Positions 8,601 through 14,487 of a stretch of DNA of 14,713 bases are shown here, one piece after another. Source of the stretch: an uncultured Bacteroidales bacterium (lineage in GTDB: Bacteria > Bacteroidota > Bacteroidia > Bacteroidales > Muribaculaceae). A program made the translations under genes and the position numbers. The notes beneath the pieces are model-generated. The model saw only the letters and a program-made list of their open reading frames with translations, was not told the DNA's origin and made no database searches. How positions within the stretch are numbered: the stretch's first letter is position 1; each line of letters opens with the position of its first letter. The DNA lies in the NCBI GenBank assembly GCA_947177325.1, contig CAMWUH010000025.1:1-14713 (forward strand), read 5' to 3'.

Positions 8601-9249
8601 ATTGATGATACCCGTTGTCGATAAAACTCAGGAAGAAGATATTCGCGCCATGCAAGATCTTATTCTTTCAGAAGTCAACGTTAAGGATATCAAGTTTGTC
8701 AGCAGCGAAGATGGTGTATTAGTGAAACGAGTTAAGCCTGATTTCAAAAAGCTTGGCCCGAAATTCGGGAAAACGATGAAGTCGGTAGCCAAAGCAATCA
8801 CTGAAATGTCGCAAGCCGATATCAATGCATTCGAACGCAATGGTGTTATCACAATCGAAGTGGAAGGTAATCCCGCTACTATCGAAGTAGCCGACGTGGA
8901 AATTTTCTCTGAAGATATTCCCGGATGGCTGGTTGCAAATGAAGGTAATGTTACTATCGCATTAGATATCAATGTTACGGAAAATCTTAAGAATGAGGGT
9001 CTGGCCCGAGAGTTAGTGAATCGTATTCAAAACATTCGCAAAAGCCGTGGCTATGATATAACAGATAGAATAACCGTGACAATTTCGCCGGAAGAGTCAA
9101 TTGAAAGAGCCCTCAAAGAATATGGCGACTATATCGCTAACCAGGTTCTGGCAGATAAAGTTGAGCTGATGGACGTTGATAAAGTTGCTGATGATGAGAT
9201 GCTTGATATTGACGGATTGATAGTTAAGTGTAACGTTTGCAAAAAATAA
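5680..9249 (+). CDS. ileS: Isoleucyl-tRNA synthetase, IleRS2-like with GxHH signature
   Basis: The 1189-residue class I enzyme charges tRNA-Ile with isoleucine in the cytoplasm. In order: the ATP-binding signature PSANGMPGIHH (49-59); RKAGWDTHGLPVE (82-94); the CP1 editing domain, with TTTPWTLPSNTA beginning near residue 235 and SDGTGIVHIAPTFGADD near residue 371; the KMSKR loop at 735-739; an anticodon-binding helical region after about residue 800; and a C-terminal tail ending CNVCKK. Length and motifs fit the long eukaryote-like IleRS2 group rather than the ~940-residue E. coli type. Four residues at 56-59 read GIHH instead of HxGH (see findings). The start at 5680 gives the N-terminus MKKFPEYKQL, which fits Bacteroidales relatives as I remember them. 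The DksA-like gene follows after 4 bases, so the two are co-transcribed. Confidence 0.97.
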   Translation: MKKFPEYKQLNLSDVNKQMLETWEKENLFARSLKEREGAETFVFFEGPPSANGMPGIHHVMARTIKDLFCRYKTMQGYEVKRKAGWDTHGLPVELGVEKALGITKEDIGKKISVDEYNAACRREVMKYTNEWRSLTQKMGYWVDTDHPYITYDNKYIETLWWLLKQLYNKGLLYKGYTIQPYSPAAGTGLSTHELNQPGCYRDVKDTTATALFEIIDAPVALQGWGKPMFAAWTTTPWTLPSNTALCVGPKIEYVGVRTYNPYTGEPITMVVAKERLSAYLKPEGENQPLNEYNHGDKVIPYEVVAHFTGEELVGIKYKQLMPWVKPSVLINDRNSEAIAAFVAANPEKCFEVGANKFAEASEMAFRVIPGDYVTTSDGTGIVHIAPTFGADDAKVAKAADIPSLFMITVDGETRPMVDLTGKYYLLDECAAEFVDKCVDVELYSQYQGRFVKNDYAPEFNKDGVFDKAAADKAEDLNIYLSLELKQQGKALKIEKHVHNYPHCWRTDKPILYYPLDSWFIKTTDVKDRMIELNNQINWKPESTGSGRFGKWLENLQDWNLSRSRYWGTPLPIWRTRDNAGGKVEKCIESIEELYAEIEKSVAAGVMKNNPYKEAGFIPGNYSQENYEKIDLHRPYVDDIVLVSEDGRPMYRETDLIDVWFDSGSMPYAQVHYPFENKEEVDRNYRFPADFIAEGVDQTRGWFFTLHAIATMVFDEKAFKAVISNGLVLDKFGNKMSKRLGNAVDPFVTIENHGSDAVRWYMISNSSPWDNLKFDTAGVAEVSRKLFATLYNTYSFFALYANVDGFNGTEPQVPVNERPEIDRWIISLLNTLVKNVTEAFDDYEPTKAAREIAEFVNDNLSNWYVRLNRKRFWAGEMSKDKLAAYQTLYTCLKTVSLLMAPIAPFYTDRLYRDLRSIADDGAEQSVHLASFPKCDAALIDSVLEKRMALAQTITSMVLALRRKVGIKVRQPLGKLMIPVVDKTQEEDIRAMQDLILSEVNVKDIKFVSSEDGVLVKRVKPDFKKLGPKFGKTMKSVAKAITEMSQADINAFERNGVITIEVEGNPATIEVADVEIFSEDIPGWLVANEGNVTIALDINVTENLKNEGLARELVNRIQNIRKSRGYDITDRITVTISPEESIERALKEYGDYIANQVLADKVELMDVDKVADDEMLDIDGLIVKCNVCKK

Positions 9250-9253
9250 CGAT

Positions 9254-9631
9254 ATGGAAATCGTAAATAGATATAGCGATGAGGAACTGCAAGAGTTCAA
9301 GGAGCTGATTTTAGAGAAGCTTGAAAAGGCGAAAGCTGACTATGCCTTGCTCAGAGGAAACGCCATTGGAGCAAATCCTAATGATGTTGCTGACACATCA
9401 CCGACATTTAAGGTCCTTGAAGAAGGTGCAAGCACTCTGAGTAAAGAAGAGTCAGGACGATTGGCCATGCGCCAGATGAAGTTTATCGAACATCTGCAGG
9501 CAGCCCTTGTCAGGATTGAAAACAAAACTTATGGTATATGTAGGGTAACCGGCAAACTTATACCTAAAGAACGTTTAAGGGCCGTGCCTCACGCAACTCT
9601 TACTATCGAACAAAAAAACAATAACCATTAA
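9254..9631 (+). CDS. DksA/TraR-family protein with degenerate zinc finger
   Basis: This 125-residue protein has the DksA/TraR layout: an N-terminal helical coiled-coil hairpin (about 8-90) and a C-terminal globular end with YGICRVTGKLI (93-103) and RAVPHATL (109-116). Relatives bind RNA polymerase through the secondary channel and alter initiation, in E. coli together with ppGpp. The coiled-coil tip keeps two acidic residues spaced as in E. coli DksA (Asp44 and Asp47 in NDVADTS), with Ser49 where E. coli has Ala. Of the four zinc cysteines only Cys96 remains; the other positions are Thr, Thr/Ile and Lys, so classical zinc binding is unlikely. I believe this loss is common in Bacteroidetes members. 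The gene starts 4 bases after ileS and a hairpin follows its stop codon. Confidence 0.88.
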   Translation: MEIVNRYSDEELQEFKELILEKLEKAKADYALLRGNAIGANPNDVADTSPTFKVLEEGASTLSKEESGRLAMRQMKFIEHLQAALVRIENKTYGICRVTGKLIPKERLRAVPHATLTIEQKNNNH

Positions 9632-9635
9632 AAAT

Positions 9636-9675
9636 ATTGTGGTGGAAGCTGATAATAATTGGCTTGCACCACAAT
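9636..9675. terminator. Hairpin after the ileS / DksA-like operon
   Basis: ATTGTGGTG at 9636-9644 pairs perfectly with CACCACAAT at 9667-9675. After one G/G mismatch the stem continues with AAGC 9646-9649 and GCTT 9662-9665, closing a 12-base loop. On the plus strand a weak T-rich stretch follows (TATTATCTTTT). On the minus strand the stem is followed by TATTTTTAA, so it could work in either direction. Its position just after the stop codon supports termination of the plus-strand operon. Confidence 0.65.
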
Positions 9676-9748
9676 TATTATCTTTTCGAATGAACAATGC
9701 TGAATCAAGCCTGCCGATGCGGTTGAGCGCTTGCGAGAAGTTGTCAGA

Positions 9749-9780
9749 GTTGAGATAGACTAATTCAGTTATTAAATTTT
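9749..9780 (+). promoter_or_regulatory. Possible weak promoter of lspA
   Basis: GTTG at 9749-9752, a 20-base spacer and TAAATTTT at 9773-9780 each differ by one base from the TTTG / TAnnTTTG consensus. The spacing and the 26-base distance to the ATG at 9807 are right. It is offered as the best candidate in the 131 bases between the hairpin and lspA. Confidence 0.35.
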
Positions 9781-9806
9781 TATCACTGTAATCGAACCTA
9801 AATTTA

Positions 9807-10511
9807 ATGATTTCGCCCACCGATAAAATAATCAAACAAAGAGCGTTGTGGCTAACTTTGCTGATTGTGTTGATACTGATTTTTGATCAGGCGCTAAAAA
9901 TATGGGTTAAAACATCTTTTTATCTTGGAGAGAGCCGTGACATTACGTCGTGGTTCAGCCTGACATTCGTTGAGAATAATGGTATGGCTTTTGGCTGGTC
10001 GCTCGGCAACAAGTTGTTCCTTTCTATTTTCCGGATTATTTTTGTTGTTGTGCTTCTGTGGGGACTCATTAAGGCTCTGAAAACGGCTAACAGATTTAAA
10101 ACCGGTTTCCTGGTATGCCTGGCATTGATATTTACCGGGGCGATAGGTAATATATTTGACTGCGTTTTTTACGGGGAAATATTCAATAATCCCGCACCAC
10201 CTCAAACAGCACAGTTTGTAGCATTAGGTCAAGGCTACGCCGGATGGTTTCAAGGAAGGGTAGTAGATATGCTGTCATTTCATTTGTTCTCCTTTGATTG
10301 GCCAACGTGGATGCCATTTGTAGGGGGTGATAGATTTGACTTCTTTGCTCCCGTTTTTAATATAGCTGATGCAGCGATTTCAGTAGGTGTAATAGTTCTG
10401 GTACTTTTCTATTCGCGGAGTATTTCCGGCTTTTTGGAATTATACAAAGGGAAAAAAGCTAAGAATGCAGATGCATTAGCAGAAGAAGAGTGCGCTGATA
10501 ATTCGAAATAA
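9807..10511 (+). CDS. lspA: Lipoprotein signal peptidase (signal peptidase II)
   Basis: LspA is an inner-membrane aspartic protease that removes signal peptides from lipoprotein precursors just before the lipidated Cys. The 234-residue protein has four hydrophobic segments (about 13-32, 68-90, 98-118, 188-206). It carries VENNGMAFG (55-63), GNIFD (114-118) and PVFNIADA (182-189), and the catalytic pair would be Asp118 and Asp188. Bacterial LspA is usually 160-170 residues. The extra length is a ~70-residue segment between the two catalytic Asp (E. coli has about 18) and a charged, cytoplasmic-looking tail (212-234). Similar long inserts are, to my knowledge, typical of Bacteroidetes LspA. The canonical Arg after GNxxD is Cys here. 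A lipoprotein gene follows after 17 bases. Confidence 0.95.
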   Translation: MISPTDKIIKQRALWLTLLIVLILIFDQALKIWVKTSFYLGESRDITSWFSLTFVENNGMAFGWSLGNKLFLSIFRIIFVVVLLWGLIKALKTANRFKTGFLVCLALIFTGAIGNIFDCVFYGEIFNNPAPPQTAQFVALGQGYAGWFQGRVVDMLSFHLFSFDWPTWMPFVGGDRFDFFAPVFNIADAAISVGVIVLVLFYSRSISGFLELYKGKKAKNADALAEEECADNSK

Positions 10512-10528
10512 ACCTCCCAAGAATTACA

Positions 10529-11332
10529 ATGAATAGGCTTTGTCTTTCAATTATAAGCATTTTGAGCGTGTGGTTGCTTATCGGATGCAGCGACCGCCCT
10601 GACTATGTGCTTAGTGAAAGGAAAATGACCGATTTATTGGTCGATATTTACAAAGGAGAGGGGTTGATTGAAATAGAAAGGGTGAAATATTCTCCTGATT
10701 CGGTTAAGAAAGCTTTGCGCCAATCAATTTATTTAGCCCACGGCGTAACAGACAGTCAGGTCGACTCGTCATATCAATGGTATGGCAAACATTTGACGGA
10801 GTTTATTGAAATACACGATGAGGTAATTAAACGTCTTGAGGATGATATAGCCGATGTTAGCGATAGACCTGTAATTTTTGCAGAAGGAGACTCTGTTAAT
10901 ATTTGGAATCGTGAGGCACGATTCAGATCAGTTGACAGTGACTTGGCCTCACTTATCAGCTTCGAAATAGAAGCTGATGAAAATAGCGAAAAAGGAGATA
11001 ATTTTCAATTACTGTTGAAGATGTTAAGCCCTACAAGTCAGCTGTCGGAAATAGATGGCGTTATATGTGTGGAATATGATGACGGTTTGATTGAATTACG
11101 TTCAATTCGCCTGTTGGACAGAAATGGTTGGTGCAAGCTCCGCCTAGTTACTGACACAGCGAGAGTTTACACACGAATATTTGGCCATATTTCAGCCGTA
11201 GCTCAACCTGAGGAGGTGATTTTTGTTGACAGCTTGTCGTTGGTAAGAACAAGATTCAGAAATGATACGTGGCAACAACGCAACGGTCAGCGAAAATTCA
11301 GGCAGAAAGCGAGAAAAGTGACATCGCTCTAA
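10529..11332 (+). CDS. DUF4296-family lipoprotein
   Basis: The 267-residue precursor has a signal sequence with lipobox LIGC (17-20). Cys20 would be lipidated and cleaved by LspA, whose gene lies 17 bases upstream. Residues ~26-105 resemble DUF4296: YVLSERKMTDLLVDIYKGEGLIE, then HGVTDSQVDSSYQWYGKHL and a helical EVIKRL stretch. The function of that domain is not known to me. The remaining ~160 residues look like a beta-rich domain (about 125-235) and a basic tail (RQKARK, 258-263). The pairing with lspA recurs in Bacteroidales as I recall. The last four sense codons and the stop codon lie in the first copy of a 19-base tandem duplication, whose second copy would restore the same reading and stop. 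Confidence 0.85.
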   Translation: MNRLCLSIISILSVWLLIGCSDRPDYVLSERKMTDLLVDIYKGEGLIEIERVKYSPDSVKKALRQSIYLAHGVTDSQVDSSYQWYGKHLTEFIEIHDEVIKRLEDDIADVSDRPVIFAEGDSVNIWNREARFRSVDSDLASLISFEIEADENSEKGDNFQLLLKMLSPTSQLSEIDGVICVEYDDGLIELRSIRLLDRNGWCKLRLVTDTARVYTRIFGHISAVAQPEEVIFVDSLSLVRTRFRNDTWQQRNGQRKFRQKARKVTSL

Positions 11333-11352
11333 TAAAGTGGCATCGCTCTAAT
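11315..11352. repeat. 19-base tandem duplication over the stop codon
   Basis: AAAGTGACATCGCTCTAAT (11315-11333) is followed directly by AAAGTGGCATCGCTCTAAT (11334-11352), one mismatch in 19. The first copy encodes the last residues and TAA stop of the DUF4296 lipoprotein; the second is non-coding. It abuts the palindromic element that begins at 11352. Confidence 0.85.
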
Positions 11353-11519
11353 TAAGTAAGTTTCAACAATTACATTATATCAATCTACGGCTTTCTATTG
11401 TAACCTATCAACTTTCTCATCAGTCATTATGGAACCCCATAATTCCTTCTTCGTAAGTTGAAATCTTACTAATATAAATCTCGAATCTTATTATAAACTA
11501 ATTATCGAAACTTACTTAA
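11352..11519. repeat. 168-base imperfect palindrome, possible fold-back miniature element
   Basis: TTAAGTAAGTTTC at 11352-11364 is the exact reverse complement of 11507-11519. At the centre, ATTATGG (11426-11432) pairs with CCATAAT (11437-11443) around a 4-base loop. Aligning the two half-elements by hand with two 1-base gaps gives about 58 matches in 81 columns, so the whole stretch folds back on itself rather than having only matching ends. TA dinucleotides at 11353-11354 and 11517-11518 would fit a TA target duplication, but the palindromic ends make this ambiguous. There is no ORF inside. It may be a miniature inverted-repeat element, a structured 3' UTR or terminator of the lspA operon, or an RNA gene. 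Confidence 0.75.
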
Positions 11520-11533
11520 CAAAATAGTTTTAA

Positions 11534-11869
11534 ATGTTGCGATATTTATCTCCAAGGGTATATTGTTTTTGGGGAATCTTTACACCCGGAATTTTCACGG
11601 TATCTGATTCTGTTTTGCTTTCGGTAAGCAATTACAGTTGTGAAACTTATTCTACATCAAATTTAAGCCACGCAGTCGCGTTATTAAAACCGGAGGTCAT
11701 TAATGAATATCTGCTTGATGATATAGAAATGCTTCTTAAATCGGGGAATAAAAAAGACCTCGACAGCTATTTCAGGGCTGCGAGGCTTTATTCAGAACAA
11801 GGTGAAAGGGTAGTGGCCTTAGAGTTGGTGCCGGATGGTTTGCGCGTGTGCAAATCGGGCGACTATTGA
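11534..11869 (+). CDS. Orphan hypothetical protein or gene remnant
   Basis: This 111-codon frame starts with ATG 14 bases after the palindromic element and ends before the convergent pyrD gene. I do not recognise the product. Residues ~1-50 are hydrophobic and Ser-rich without a clean signal peptide; residues ~50-111 look more protein-like, with helical character (EVINEYLLDDIEMLLKSG, DLDSYFRAARLYSEQ). No -33/-7 promoter was found; only TAGTTTTA at 11525-11532, far too close to the ATG. It may be the 3' part of an older gene whose front was replaced by the palindromic element, or a chance ORF. Confidence 0.35.
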   Translation: MLRYLSPRVYCFWGIFTPGIFTVSDSVLLSVSNYSCETYSTSNLSHAVALLKPEVINEYLLDDIEMLLKSGNKKDLDSYFRAARLYSEQGERVVALELVPDGLRVCKSGDY

Positions 11870-11897
11870 CAACAAGCTCAACTCATCTGCTGCGCAA

Positions 11898-11926
11898 AGA
11901 TAGTGATAATTGTAAAGATACTATCT
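11898..11926 (-). terminator. Hairpin between convergent orphan ORF and pyrD
   Basis: AGATAGT at 11898-11904 pairs with ACTATCT at 11920-11926 around a 15-base loop, and AAA/TTT can extend the stem past a bulged base. It lies 14 bases after the pyrD stop codon on the minus strand, and the minus-strand reading continues with TTTG. With no long T-run it is only a possible terminator. Confidence 0.4.
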
Positions 11927-11939
11927 CTTTAGGCGTACG

Positions 11940-12848
11940 TTAGATTTGGCCTATAAGTTCTTTGATATCGGTAACGTTGTGACGTTGGCAATAGTCTTCA
12001 ATAAATTCCAAAGCCTCTATAGTTACTTTGGGATTAATGAAATTGGCAGTGCCAATTTCTACTGCTGATGCACCGGCGAGGATAAATTCTATTGCATCGG
12101 CGCCGTTCATGATGCCTCCAAGGCCTATTACAGGGATTTTGACAGCTTTGGCTACCTGCCATACCATTCTAACGGCTACGGGCTTTACAGCAGCTCCTGA
12201 GAGGCCTCCTGTGATTGTTGACAGATAGGGGCGTCGACGTTCAATGTCGATTGCCATGCCCATAAGGGTGTTTATGAGTGATACTGCATCAGCGCCACCT
12301 GCTTCGACAGCCTTTGCTATTGAAGCAATATCAGTGACGTTAGGCGACAGTTTGACAATAACAGTCTTTGAAAAAGCTTTTTTTACAGCCTCTGTAACGG
12401 CCTGCGCTCCTGACGTTGTAGTGCCGAAAGCCATTCCCCCGGCTTTTACATTGGGGCAAGAAATATTTACTTCAATAGCCTTGATGCGAGGTAAAGGGTC
12501 GAGCATTTGCGCAACGGCTACGTAATCATCAATCGATGCTCCTGAAATGTTAACTATAATTTCAGATTTGTAGTCACACAACCGAGGATATATCTCATCA
12601 ACGAAATGCTTGACGCCTTTGTTCTGAAGTCCAACAGCGTTAAGCATACCTGACGGGGTTTCAACCATGCGAGGATAATCATTGCCTTGACGAGGCTCAA
12701 ATGTAGTGCCTTTAACAATAAAACCGCCCAAACGGTTAAGATCAATGAAAGAGCTATATTCTTCGCCGTAGCCAAATGTGCCTGAAGCAGTCAAAATAGG
12801 GTTTTGGATCTCTAATCCGCCTCCAATATGTGTTCTTAAATTTACCAT
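11940..12848 (-). CDS. pyrD: Dihydroorotate dehydrogenase B, catalytic subunit
   Basis: This 302-residue class 1B PyrD oxidises dihydroorotate to orotate with FMN, the fourth step of UMP synthesis, and passes electrons to PyrK and then NAD. Visible features are the N-terminal NPILTASGTFGYG (16-28), VKGTT with Lys46, the substrate loop TPSGMLNAVGLQN (64-76), the active-site Cys131 in VNISCPNV, IVKLSPN, SLINTLMGMAID, GGLSGAAVKP, and the FMN phosphate site GLGGI. An active-site Cys, rather than the Ser of class 2 enzymes, and the pyrK partner both support class 1B. Length is normal. The start overlaps the end of pyrK by 7 bases (ATGGTAA), so the two are translationally coupled. Confidence 0.96.
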   Translation of the reverse strand: MVNLRTHIGGGLEIQNPILTASGTFGYGEEYSSFIDLNRLGGFIVKGTTFEPRQGNDYPRMVETPSGMLNAVGLQNKGVKHFVDEIYPRLCDYKSEIIVNISGASIDDYVAVAQMLDPLPRIKAIEVNISCPNVKAGGMAFGTTTSGAQAVTEAVKKAFSKTVIVKLSPNVTDIASIAKAVEAGGADAVSLINTLMGMAIDIERRRPYLSTITGGLSGAAVKPVAVRMVWQVAKAVKIPVIGLGGIMNGADAIEFILAGASAVEIGTANFINPKVTIEALEFIEDYCQRHNVTDIKELIGQI

Positions 12849-13636
12849 AAGAGTCGTTTAATATTAAATACCGGGCCTTCGGTGCAAACACAAACGTTGC
12901 CTTCATCCTTAGTCTTTTCTACACAACAAAGACATGCTCCCAGGCCACATCCCATCACATTTTCCAATGAAACCTCACATTCAACATTATTCTGCTGTGC
13001 TACTTTTGCCACTGCTTTCATCATTGGCATTGGTCCGCAAGTAAACATTATGTCGTAATTGTCATTAATGACGGGGTTTTGCGTCACGACTCCCGGAGTT
13101 CCGAATGAGCCGTCGTCGGTTGAGCAAAAAACTTTGCCGATTTCATTAAACTTGTCGAGAAGTAATAAATCAGATTTAGAACGAGCTCCCAATAAAAAGA
13201 TTGGTTCAATGCCGGCTTCCTTGAGTTTGCGACCAAGATAAATGAGCGGTGCAACTCCAACGCCTCCACCAATCAAAAGGACCTTTGAGGCTTTAGGCAA
13301 TGTGGTAGAAAAACCATGGCCAAGAGGATAGATAATGTCGATTTTTTGGCCCGGGCGAGATGCGTTTAAGGCGTGTGTACCGGCTCCGGCATCACGGATT
13401 AGAAGCCATAAGGTGTTAGTGGTTTCGTCAACATTACACACCGAGATAGGTCGCCGCAGAAATGTAGAATTGGCAGGTGGAAGCACTTCTACAAATTGTC
13501 CGGCCTTGAAGTCGGCTAATTTTAAATCAATATCATCTTCCGGCCTTAAAATTAAAAGCGAATAAGTCGATGAGAGCTGTTGATTATCCGTAACAATAAA
13601 AGTTCCGGATTTGGTGTTGGAATTAATTTTGTTCAT
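12842..13636 (-). CDS. pyrK: Dihydroorotate dehydrogenase B, electron-transfer subunit
   Basis: This 264-residue PyrK carries FAD and a [2Fe-2S] cluster and moves electrons from PyrD to NAD. The FAD site includes LRRPISV (60-66), the NAD-binding domain has LIGGGVGVAPL (121-131) and FTCGPMPMM (198-206), and the iron-sulfur ligands are Cys230, Cys235, Cys238 (C-x4-C-x2-C) and Cys251 before EGPVF. Cys237 and Cys249 are additional nearby cysteines. The ATG at 13636 is the only Met before residue 198 apart from none upstream in a better context, and it lies only a few bases from the predicted transcription start, so the mRNA may be nearly leaderless. It is first in the pyrK-pyrD operon and overlaps pyrD by 7 bases. 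Confidence 0.95.
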   Translation of the reverse strand: MNKINSNTKSGTFIVTDNQQLSSTYSLLILRPEDDIDLKLADFKAGQFVEVLPPANSTFLRRPISVCNVDETTNTLWLLIRDAGAGTHALNASRPGQKIDIIYPLGHGFSTTLPKASKVLLIGGGVGVAPLIYLGRKLKEAGIEPIFLLGARSKSDLLLLDKFNEIGKVFCSTDDGSFGTPGVVTQNPVINDNYDIMFTCGPMPMMKAVAKVAQQNNVECEVSLENVMGCGLGACLCCVEKTKDEGNVCVCTEGPVFNIKRLLW

Positions 13637-13643
13637 AGCACCG

Positions 13644-13651
13644 CAAAGTTA
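13644..13651 (-). promoter_or_regulatory. -7 box of the pyrK-pyrD promoter
   Basis: Read on the minus strand this is TAACTTTG, an exact TAnnTTTG match, 7 bases before the pyrK ATG. No TTTG occurs at the expected -33 position, which is occupied instead by the palindrome TGCATGATGCA. Transcription would begin only a few bases before the start codon. Confidence 0.65.
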
Positions 13652-13670
13652 CAAAAAAAGAATAAAATAA

Positions 13671-13681
13671 TGCATGATGCA
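13671..13681. promoter_or_regulatory. Small palindrome at the pyrK -33 position, possible operator
   Basis: TGCATGATGCA is a perfect 5+1+5 inverted repeat located 20 bases upstream of the pyrK -7 box, overlapping where the -33 element should be. A regulator or activator site is possible, but an 11-base palindrome can arise by chance. Confidence 0.35.
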
Positions 13682-13724
13682 CTATACGTTTTGCTGAATA
13701 TATTTTGTGCTTGCAGCGGTGATA

Positions 13725-13798
13725 ATGTCAGTTTGTGATGATCTCGATTCGGGTATAGCTCGATTACTGAGTTCTCCGGACTCTTGTAATCCTGACAT
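13725..13798. other. Three-tier foldback structure in the pyrK / XRE intergenic region
   Basis: ATGTCAG (13725-13731) pairs with CTGACAT (13792-13798). Directly inside on the right arm, GATTAC (13762-13767) pairs with GTAATC (13786-13791), then GAGT (13769-13772) with ACTC (13780-13783), around a 7-base loop. A 30-base unpaired segment (13732-13761) on the left side includes one copy of the repeated CTCGATT. On the minus strand it lies in the 3' UTR of the XRE gene. It could be a structured RNA or a palindromic repeat element. Confidence 0.5.
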
Positions 13799-13805
13799 AG
13801 GGGAA

Positions 13806-13829
13806 CCGGGTCTAATAAAGTTAGCCCGG
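13806..13829 (-). terminator. Hairpin at the 3' end of the XRE gene
   Basis: CCGGG 13806-13810 and CTAA 13812-13815 pair with TTAG 13821-13824 and CCCGG 13825-13829 (one bulged T at 13811, 5-base loop). The XRE stop codon is inside the stem. No T-run follows on the minus strand. It shares TTAGACCCGGTTCCCC with the hairpin at 1701-1750. Confidence 0.45.
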
Positions 13830-14468
13830 AAGAAAGGTCTCAAAAGTCGCATCATCGTAGAAAACGACGATGTTTTTAATTTTCTTTCCGTGGGATGATG
13901 ACTGCGAAAAACTTTCGCTCAGAAATTTATCCTTGTCAAAAACGGTAGTAGCATCCTTTGGAGAGGTAGCTTGAGAATTATTCAAATTTGAAGAGATAGA
14001 GCCTGCGGAATTTCTATCTAAGTCGGGAGCAGAGACATCTTCATCTGAAAAAATTTGCTCGATAACTCGTGGGGTAGATGGAAACGTGAATGCCGGGCTA
14101 CTCGCGGGGCTGCTTGAATTTTCTGAATTTTTTTCAGGATTAATTCCAAATAAGTCGGTTGATTCTGTAAATTTCTCATCTATAGGTGATTGGGATGAGG
14201 GGATAGCCGATTTTTGCTCAATTTGAGACTCTGAGATTTCGTTATTCAGCGGCAACTCCATCTCCCCCTCGCCAAAAAGCAGCCATAAGACGGAAAGACG
14301 AGGATAGGCATTGTGAATTTTGGAGATCAATTCATCACTGATCTTTTTATTTCGCCCATTGAGAATTTGCGAGAGGGTGGGACGCGAAATACCGGCATAG
14401 TCAGCAAACTGCGAGCTACCAATTTGGTACTTCTCCATGTAGCGTTTCAAACGAGAAATAATGTCCAT
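13821..14468 (-). CDS. XRE-family DNA-binding regulator with Ser/Asn-rich linker
   Basis: This 215-residue protein has an N-terminal helix-turn-helix (about 4-65) of the XRE type: IGSSQFADYAGISRPTLSQILNGRNKKIS (16-44), then NAYPRLSVLWLLFGEGEM. Residues ~75-190 are a low-complexity linker rich in Ser, Asn, Pro and acidic residues, probably disordered. The C-terminus ends with a short conserved-looking beta motif (NIVVFYDDATFETFLPG, 199-215). It resembles Bacteroidales regulators of unknown target. The start is placed at the ATG at 14468, because the longer frame begins with TTG at 14501 inside the predicted -7 box. The gene stands alone, with its own promoter overlapped by ATGTAA boxes, which suggests autoregulation. 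Confidence 0.85.
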   Translation of the reverse strand: MDIISRLKRYMEKYQIGSSQFADYAGISRPTLSQILNGRNKKISDELISKIHNAYPRLSVLWLLFGEGEMELPLNNEISESQIEQKSAIPSSQSPIDEKFTESTDLFGINPEKNSENSSSPASSPAFTFPSTPRVIEQIFSDEDVSAPDLDRNSAGSISSNLNNSQATSPKDATTVFDKDKFLSESFSQSSSHGKKIKNIVVFYDDATFETFLPG

Positions 14469-14487
14469 TTGTATTAACGAAATAAAA

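Noticed and set aside
9575..9835. 86-codon minus-strand frame across the gap before lspA
   Set aside because: It begins with TTG, overlaps both flanking genes and passes through a hairpin; it is kept only as a low-interest note.
11896..11903. Minus-strand TATCTTTG resembling a -7 promoter box
   Set aside because: No TTTG lies at the right distance and no minus-strand gene lies downstream; it overlaps the hairpin after pyrD.
13707..13898. 63-codon plus-strand frame left of the XRE gene
   Set aside because: It starts with TTG, runs through the structured intergenic region and overlaps the conserved end of the XRE gene.
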